Notes under the pieces: model-generated
What the model was told of the DNA's origin: nothing
Seen by the model: the letters and a program-made list of their open reading frames with translations, nothing else
The model's database searches: none
From: Solimonas sp036405815
GTDB lineage: Bacteria > Pseudomonadota > Gammaproteobacteria > Nevskiales > Nevskiaceae
DNA length: 64,000 nucleotides
Reading direction: 5' to 3'
Assembly: GCA_036405815.1 (NCBI GenBank)
Contig: DASWWX010000043.1
Coordinates: forward strand, 4,367-68,366
Made by a program: the position numbers and the translations under genes
Shown: piece after piece, positions 59,176 to 64,000 of the stretch
How the letters are laid out: each line of letters opens with the position of its first letter
Position numbering within the stretch: position 1 is the stretch's first letter

Positions 59176-60366
59176 TCAGCCCAGCCCGCGTTTCAGATCG
59201 GCCTGGATGTCGGCGAGGTCTTCGAGCCCGACGGAAATCCGCACCAGGCCTTCGGTGATGCCGGCGGCGGCGCGCGCCTCGGCGCTGATGCGCCCGTGCG
59301 TGGTCGTCGCCGGGTGCGTGATCGTGCTGCGCGTATCGCCGAGGTTGGCGGTAATCGACAGCATGCGCGTCGCATCGATCAGCTTCCACGCCGCCTCGCG
59401 CCCGCCCTCGACCTCGACCTCGAAGCTCACCACGCCGCCGTAGCCGGACTGCTGTTGCTGCGCCAGCGCATGCTGCGGATGCGTGTGCAGACCCGGATAG
59501 AACACGCGCGTCACCGCCGGCTGTTCCAGCAGCCACTCGGCCAGCCCGTGCGCGTTCTCGCAATGCGCCTTCATGCGCACCGACAAGGTTTCCAGGCCCT
59601 TGAGAAACACCCAGGCGTTGAACGGACTCATGCAAGGCCCGGCCGTGCGCATGAAACCGAACACGTCCTTGCCCACGCGTTGCGCGTCGCCGACGATCGC
59701 ACCGCCGACGCAACGACCCTGCCCGTCCAGGTACTTGGTCGCCGAGTGGATCACGTAGTCCGCGCCCAGCTTCAGCGGTTGCTGCAGCACCGGCGTCAGG
59801 AAACAGTTATCGACGCACAGCGCCGCGCCGTGGCGATGCGCGAGTGCGGCCAGCGCGCGGATGTCGGCCAGTTCCATCAGCGGATTGGACGGCGTCTCCA
59901 CGAACAGCAGCTTGGTGTGCGGGTTGAACCCCCGCTCCCACGCAGCCAGATCGACCTGATCGACGTAGGTGATCGACAGGCCGAAGCGCGTGAGGATGTT
60001 GTTGAACAGGTTGATGCTGGCGCCGAACAACCCGCGTGAGGCCAGGATGTGATCGCCCTGCTTCAGCGTGGCCAGGCACAACGTCAGGATCGCGGCCATG
60101 CCGCTGGCCGTGGCGACACAGCTCTCGCCGCCTTCCATTGCCGCCAGGCGTCGCTCGAAAGCCTCGACGGTCGGATTGGTGAAGCGCGAGTAGATGTAGC
60201 CCGGCGCCTCGCCGGCAAAGACTTTCGCTGCTTCGGCCGCGGAGCCGAACACGTAGCTGGAAGTCAGCGACAGGTTCGCCGAATGCTCGCGGTTTTCCGT
60301 CCGCGGCTCGCCGGCCCGCACGCCCAGCGTCGAATAGCCCCACTCGGGGTCGAAGAATTCGTTCAC
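59176..60366 (-). CDS. metZ: O-succinylhomoserine sulfhydrylase
   Basis: A 396-residue PLP enzyme of the Cys/Met metabolism family. 'YSRFTNPTVEAFERRLAAMEGGE' is the Y-S-R-x-x-N-P cofactor and substrate region. 'SATKYLDGQGR' contains the PLP lysine. It forms homocysteine from O-succinylhomoserine and sulfide. Start GTG 60366 is preferred because GGAG lies 9 bases upstream and the codon overlaps the stop of a 22-codon leader ORF. GTG 60381 is in frame but lacks a site. Its place after purF matches other gammaproteobacteria. Confidence 0.93.
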   Translation of the reverse strand: MNEFFDPEWGYSTLGVRAGEPRTENREHSANLSLTSSYVFGSAAEAAKVFAGEAPGYIYSRFTNPTVEAFERRLAAMEGGESCVATASGMAAILTLCLATLKQGDHILASRGLFGASINLFNNILTRFGLSITYVDQVDLAAWERGFNPHTKLLFVETPSNPLMELADIRALAALAHRHGAALCVDNCFLTPVLQQPLKLGADYVIHSATKYLDGQGRCVGGAIVGDAQRVGKDVFGFMRTAGPCMSPFNAWVFLKGLETLSVRMKAHCENAHGLAEWLLEQPAVTRVFYPGLHTHPQHALAQQQQSGYGGVVSFEVEVEGGREAAWKLIDATRMLSITANLGDTRSTITHPATTTHGRISAEARAAAGITEGLVRISVGLEDLADIQADLKRGLG

Positions 60367-60431
60367 GTCACCACGCTCCACAACGAAAAAAGCCCGCTCG
60401 CATTCGCATGCTCAAACGGGCTTTCTCTCAT
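60363..60431 (-). CDS. metZ leader ORF (22 codons)
   Basis: ATG at 60431 begins a 22-codon frame (MRESPFEHANASGLF...) that ends in TGA at 60363-60365, overlapping the metZ GTG as GTGA. It starts about 6 bases after the predicted transcription start and runs through the whole terminator hairpin. A translating ribosome would melt the hairpin, and metZ would be translated by coupling. It has no run of Met or Cys codons. Confidence 0.5.
   Translation of the reverse strand: MRESPFEHANASGLFSLWSVVT
60386..60424 (-). terminator. Intrinsic terminator/attenuator between purF and metZ
   Basis: On the minus strand AAAGCCCG (60424-60417) pairs with CGGGCTTT (60396-60389), with an inner GCAT/ATGC stem and a GCGA loop, then six T's to 60386. 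It can end the purF transcript. It also lies inside the metZ leader, so metZ transcripts must read through it. AAACGG at 60437-60432 can pair with CCGTTT at 60419-60414, which excludes the terminator arm. Confidence 0.75.
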
Positions 60432-60444
60432 CCGTTTAGCTGCA

Positions 60445-60473
60445 TTTATAGAGCGCCCGCAAGCAGGTTCCAA
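60445..60473 (-). promoter_or_regulatory. metZ: Promoter of metZ
   Basis: Read on the minus strand, TTGGAA (60473-60468), a 17-base spacer and TATAAA (60450-60445) form a near-consensus sigma-70 promoter. Transcription should begin near 60437, upstream of the leader ORF and hairpin. It lies in the gap after purF. Confidence 0.7.
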
Positions 60474-60538
60474 ATCGGCGCGACGCGAACCTTAAGCCCA
60501 TTCAGCCGCCGGTTCAAGCGGCGCGAGCCGGTCCACGC

Positions 60539-62050
60539 TCAAGCGTTTCTCAGTTCGATCACCGTCTGGCCTTTGTTGCGCGCGGCCTTGGCGGCGTCCG
60601 AGCGGAACAGTTCGAGCTGATTCAGGTACTCGGTGGTGACGTCCTGCGTGATGTACTCGCCGGTGAACACCGACGTATCGAAACGCGTGATGTCCGGATT
60701 GCCGACGCGCACTGCTTCGACCAGATCTTCCAGGTCCTGGTAGATCAGGCGATCGGCGCCGAGCAGCTTTTCCAGCTCCTCGATGCTGCGACCGTGCGCC
60801 ACCAGTTCGGAGCTGGTCGGCATGTCGATGCCGTAAACATTGGGATAACGCACCGGCGGCGCGGCCGAGGCGAAGTAGACCTTCTTGGCACCGGCATCGC
60901 GGGCCATCTCGATGATCTCCTTCGAGGTCGTGCCACGCACGATGGAATCGTCCACCAGCAGCACGTTCTTGCCGCGGAATTCGAGGTCCACCGGGTTCAG
61001 CTTCTGGCGCACCGACTTCTTGCGCTGCGCCTGGCCCGGCATGATGAAGGTGCGGCCGATGTAGCGGTTCTTGATGAAGCCTTCGCGGTAATGCACGCCC
61101 AGGCGGGCCGCCAGTTCGGCCGCGGCGACACGCGAGGTATCCGGAATCGGGATCACCGTGTCGATGTCGTGATCCGGCCATTCGCGCAGGATCTTCTCGG
61201 CGAGCTTCACGCCCATGCGCAGGCGCGCCTTGTAGACGTAGATATCGTCCATCACCGAGTCCGGACGCGCGAGATACACGTGCTCGAAGATGCAGGGCGA
61301 ATAGATCGGGTTGGCGGCGCACTGGCGCTTGTGCAGCTTGCCGTCCAGCGTGATCAGCACCGCCTCGCCGGGCAGGATGTCGGCGACTTTCTCATAGCCC
61401 AGCGCGTCCAGCGCCACCGACTCCGAGGCGATCAGATAGTCCAGGCCGTGCGCCGTTTCGCGCACGCCATAAACCGCCGGACGGATGCCGAACGGATCGC
61501 GGAAGCCGACCACGCCGAAACCCGTGATCATCGCCACGCAGGCGTAGGCGCCGCGACAGCGCAGATGCACGCCGGACACGGCGGCGAAGATGTCTTCGGG
61601 CGTCAGTCGCAGCACGCCGCGCTGCAGCAGCTCGTGCGCGAAGATGTTGAGCAGGACTTCGGAGTCCGACTCGGTGTTGAGATGACGGCGATCCTGCAGG
61701 AACAGCTCCTGCTTCAGCTCTTCGGCGTTGGTCAGGTTGCCGTTGTGCGACAGCGAGATGCCGAACGGCGTGTTGGTGTAGAACGGCTGCGCCTCGGCGG
61801 AGGTCGAGCAGCCCGCGGTCGGATAGCGCACATGGCCAATGCCCATGTTGCCGCGCAGCTTCACCATGTGCTCGTCCGAGTTGAAGACGTCGCGGACCAG
61901 GCCATTCTCCTTGCGAAGATAGAGCCGGTCCCCTTCGTTGGTGATGATGCCGGCCGCATCCTGCCCGCGGTGCTGGAGCATGGTCAGTGCGTCGAAGACG
62001 TCCGAGCTGACCACTCCGCCTTGAGAAACGATGCCTGCGATTCCGCACAT
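60539..62050 (-). CDS. purF: Amidophosphoribosyltransferase
   Basis: A 503-residue enzyme of purine synthesis step 1, with the expected length. It begins MCGIAGIVSQGG, so the catalytic N-terminal Cys is exposed after Met removal and there is no propeptide. 'MGIGHVRYPTAGCSTSAEAQPF' in outline is the glutamine-amidotransferase domain. 'NVLLVDDSIVRGTTSKEI' is the PRPP-binding site of the C-terminal domain. It is downstream of cvpA in the standard order, with 15 bases between. Confidence 0.97.
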   Translation of the reverse strand: MCGIAGIVSQGGVVSSDVFDALTMLQHRGQDAAGIITNEGDRLYLRKENGLVRDVFNSDEHMVKLRGNMGIGHVRYPTAGCSTSAEAQPFYTNTPFGISLSHNGNLTNAEELKQELFLQDRRHLNTESDSEVLLNIFAHELLQRGVLRLTPEDIFAAVSGVHLRCRGAYACVAMITGFGVVGFRDPFGIRPAVYGVRETAHGLDYLIASESVALDALGYEKVADILPGEAVLITLDGKLHKRQCAANPIYSPCIFEHVYLARPDSVMDDIYVYKARLRMGVKLAEKILREWPDHDIDTVIPIPDTSRVAAAELAARLGVHYREGFIKNRYIGRTFIMPGQAQRKKSVRQKLNPVDLEFRGKNVLLVDDSIVRGTTSKEIIEMARDAGAKKVYFASAAPPVRYPNVYGIDMPTSSELVAHGRSIEELEKLLGADRLIYQDLEDLVEAVRVGNPDITRFDTSVFTGEYITQDVTTEYLNQLELFRSDAAKAARNKGQTVIELRNA

Positions 62051-62065
62051 GGGGGAGGTGCCTGT

Positions 62066-62596
62066 TCAGGTGCCTGGGGACGAGGGAGACGCCGGCGGGG
62101 CCGACGCGGAAGGTTTGAGCAATGCCAGCCAGCGCTCGGGAATGACCGTCTCCAGGCCCTGAGCCAGGGTGGAGAACGGTTGCACCAGCATGGATTCCTG
62201 CCACCAGCGATCGTCGCGCGCACCGAGACGACCGGCGACCAGCACGAACAGCGTGACCACCAGCACCGCCCGCAACAGGCCGACACCGGCACCGAGCGTG
62301 CGATCGGCCGGCGAGAAGCTGCTGTCGCGAACCGCCTGCACGGCGGCATGGGTAATGAGCGCACCGATCAGCAGGCCGCCGAAGAACAGCGCCGCCATCG
62401 CCACCGCCTTGCGCAGGGCCGGATCGGAAATCTTGCCGGCGATCATCGCCGCCAGATCGTCGCCCAGCCACCAGGCCATCGCGAACGCCAGCAGCCAGGT
62501 CATCAGGCTCAGCAGTTCGCGCGTCAGGCCGCGCCACAGACCGATCAGCACGGACAGGAGGAAGACCACCAGGATGCAGTAATCCACCCAGATCAT
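62066..62596 (-). CDS. cvpA: CvpA-family inner-membrane protein
   Basis: A 176-residue protein with four hydrophobic helices. 'MIWVDYCILVVFLLSVLIGLWRG' opens it, 'RELLSLMTWLLAFAMAWWLG' follows, and 'SPADRTLGAGVGLLRAVLVV' is the conserved D-R-x-x-G-x-x-x-G block. Its place before purF is conserved. The protein is needed for colicin V production in E. coli, and roles in envelope stress have been proposed. Confidence 0.93.
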   Translation of the reverse strand: MIWVDYCILVVFLLSVLIGLWRGLTRELLSLMTWLLAFAMAWWLGDDLAAMIAGKISDPALRKAVAMAALFFGGLLIGALITHAAVQAVRDSSFSPADRTLGAGVGLLRAVLVVTLFVLVAGRLGARDDRWWQESMLVQPFSTLAQGLETVIPERWLALLKPSASAPPASPSSPGT

Positions 62597-62705
62597 GCGG
62601 CGTGGCGACTCGGGTTCAAAGGCGCGCGGATTTTAGCACCGCATGAAGCGGCAAACGCTGGTGAAACGCACCTAATGGTGTCGATTCAGGAAAGCGCGGC
62701 GCGGC

Positions 62706-63599
62706 TCAGGGCTCGATCAGCGCCGAACCCGGGAATCCGGCGCCGGCGATCGTCGATTGCGCGGCCACCGCCGCTTCGCGGCTCGCGTACGGACCGGCAC
62801 GTACCCGATACAGGGTGCCGCGCTCCGACTCGGACGGCGAAATGATGCTCGCCTGCCCGACGCCCTGCAGGCGCTGCTGCACCTGATGCGCGTTGCGGAC
62901 GTCGGAAAAACCGCCGACCTGCACATACCACCGCGACGCGCCCGCCGGTGCGGACGGCTTGGTCGCAGGCACAACTGCAGCGGTGGGCGCCGAGGCGCGC
63001 GGCGACGGTGGGACGACTGATGCAGACCCTGACGCGGGTGGCGCCGCGGCGGGCGCAGTGGAGGGCGCTGCGGCCGCAGCAGCCGGCGGCGGCTTCAGCG
63101 TTTCCGCCATCTTCAGCCCATTGCGGCTCGATGGGGCGGGCACCGCCTCAGGCGCCGATGCCGGCGATGGCAGCTCCATCGACGCCAATGGCTTGGTCTC
63201 GGTCGCAGCGGTCGCAGCGGGCACAGGTTTAGGCGGCGCCGGCTTGGCGACAGCAGTCGCTGCCGGCGATACAGGTGCCGGCGCCGGCGTGGGCGTGGAC
63301 GGCGCGCCCGGATCCTCCATCGCATCCTCGTCGGATTCCGACGCGGGTCCGGCCTTCGAGGCTTCCGTGGGCATCGTGCCATACGGTCCCTCCTCGCCTG
63401 CCACAGCCAGATTCGGCGGCACGCCGGTGCTCGACGGCGCCGGCGTTTCGGTCTCCGGCGCGCCAAGGTTGATCACCACGATCCGCACGCCCTCCTCGCC
63501 CGGCGCACTGTTGATTCGCGGCAGCAGGGAAACGCCGACGAACGCGACGCCGATCAGGACGATGGCGCCGGCCAGGCGACGTTTGACGACTTCATTCAT
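62706..63599 (-). CDS. SPOR-domain protein (DedD-like)
   Basis: A 297-residue protein from ATG 63599, overlapping the folC stop as ATGA. One helix near the N-terminus (LAGAIVLIGVAFVGVSLLP) anchors it. A long Pro/Ala/Thr-rich linker covers about residues 45-215. The C-terminal SPOR domain reads 'WYVQVGGFSDVRNAHQVQQRL' in outline, with 'YRVRAGPYASREAAVAAQ'. SPOR domains bind denuded peptidoglycan at the division septum. The position after folC matches dedD. Confidence 0.92.
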   Translation of the reverse strand: MNEVVKRRLAGAIVLIGVAFVGVSLLPRINSAPGEEGVRIVVINLGAPETETPAPSSTGVPPNLAVAGEEGPYGTMPTEASKAGPASESDEDAMEDPGAPSTPTPAPAPVSPAATAVAKPAPPKPVPAATAATETKPLASMELPSPASAPEAVPAPSSRNGLKMAETLKPPPAAAAAAPSTAPAAAPPASGSASVVPPSPRASAPTAAVVPATKPSAPAGASRWYVQVGGFSDVRNAHQVQQRLQGVGQASIISPSESERGTLYRVRAGPYASREAAVAAQSTIAGAGFPGSALIEP

Positions 63600-64000
63600 G
63601 CGAGAACGGCAAGAGCTTCCGCAACGGTGAGAAAGGAGCCGGTGACCACGACCCAGCCTTGTGGCCCCGCCAGCTGGCGCGCTTGAGACAGCGCTGCCGC
63701 CATATTGTCGCAGCATTGCGCGTTCAGGCCACTGCCGGCGATGCAGGCCGCGAGCGCCGCGGCAGTCAGCCCTCGCGGCCCCGGCAGGCCCACCAGGCAG
63801 GCGCGCGTGGCGCAGCTCGCCAGTTGCGTGGCGACGTCATGTACGGGCTTGTCCGCCAGCATGCCGAGCACCACGACAACGGACGGCGGTGCGGCGCGAC
63901 GCAGATGATCGACCAGCACCGCCATCGCCGCGGCGTTATGCGCAACGTCGAGCAGCACCGGTCCCTCGGCGGTGTCGAGCCGTTGCAGGCGGCCGGTCAA
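63596..64000 (-). CDS. folC: Folylpolyglutamate/dihydrofolate synthase, C-terminal part (cut by window edge)
   Basis: The last 134 residues of FolC. 'GPVLLDVAHNAAAMAVLVDHL' is the conserved D-x-A-H-N motif at the start of the C-terminal domain, and 'VVVTGSFLTVAEALAVL' is the family end. The frame is still open at base 64000, so the ATPase domain lies outside the window. It adds glutamate to folates. It is the first visible gene of the folC-SPOR-cvpA-purF-metZ run. Confidence 0.93.
   Translation of the reverse strand: MTGRLQRLDTAEGPVLLDVAHNAAAMAVLVDHLRRAAPPSVVVVLGMLADKPVHDVATQLASCATRACLVGLPGPRGLTAAALAACIAGSGLNAQCCDNMAAALSQARQLAGPQGWVVVTGSFLTVAEALAVLA

Noticed and set aside
60363..60538. A SAM riboswitch before metZ
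   Set aside because: I looked for SAM-I and SAM-II patterns because metZ is a common target, but could not fit the conserved core. The hairpin switch and leader ORF explain the region better.

Overview
The window is a high-GC, gene-dense chromosome segment from a gammaproteobacterium, probably a hydrocarbon- or lipid-degrading member of the Nevskiales/Solimonadaceae type. The reasons are the order folC-SPOR-cvpA-purF-metZ and a dusA-ppiA-lpxH group (typical gammaproteobacterial housekeeping), an AlkB-rubredoxin fusion, DUF1302/DUF1329/MMPL genes, and many GST-like and lipid-hydrolase genes. The taxon is inferred from gene content, not from a marker-gene search. No tRNA, rRNA, CRISPR array or integrase was seen.

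Layout. 1-4859: end of a short-chain dehydrogenase, a DUF1214/DUF1254 pair, a nitroreductase, an M20 peptidase, a crotonase and a small C4 zinc-finger protein. 4887-15366: an alkane-oxidation locus. It has an AraC-family regulator, a divergent AlkB-rubredoxin fusion, and then an RND/MMPL transporter, a DUF1329 protein, a DUF1302 outer-membrane protein and a YCF48-like propeller. The alkB promoter and the transporter promoter carry the same module: two ATGACAA half-sites 21 bp apart, and a shared 13-mer at an identical distance. This suggests one AraC regulon joining alkane hydroxylation to an envelope-spanning transport system. 15475-19187: a GST, a lipase-like lipoprotein and an M28 peptidase lipoprotein. 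19289-26317: a GFA protein, a second AraC regulator, and a six-gene minus-strand run (MBL hydrolase, DUF2147-like, three GST-like proteins, DUF1330-like).

26384-36217: a TetR regulator, a sulfatase, a five-gene minus-strand operon (DUF1330, MDR reductase, DUF2855, haloalkane-dehalogenase-like hydrolase, unknown) and a divergent large GST plus tandem DsbA-like protein. A TACA-N3-TGTA palindrome sits both at the TetR promoter and between the two divergent operons, which suggests they form one regulon. 36218-40932: a hypothetical gene, a cold-shock protein with a long leader and a clear terminator, a neutral-ceramidase lipoprotein and a dienelactone-hydrolase-like protein.

41044-53120: accessory region. 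A decayed hsdM fragment of one type I family is followed by an intact four-gene type I restriction-modification operon of visibly lower GC, with an embedded PD-(D/E)xK-like small protein. Next come a RAMA-like small protein, an AGCS symporter and a hipBA toxin-antitoxin pair flanked by sequences resembling widespread intergenic repeats. 53172-64000: a fourth large GST, a Tat-exported PhoX/DUF839 protein, dusA, ppiA, lpxH, a DUF455 ferritin-like gene, metZ, purF, cvpA, a SPOR-domain gene and the 3' part of folC. The metZ gene is preceded by a promoter, a terminator/antiterminator-like leader and a 22-codon leader ORF whose stop overlaps the metZ start.
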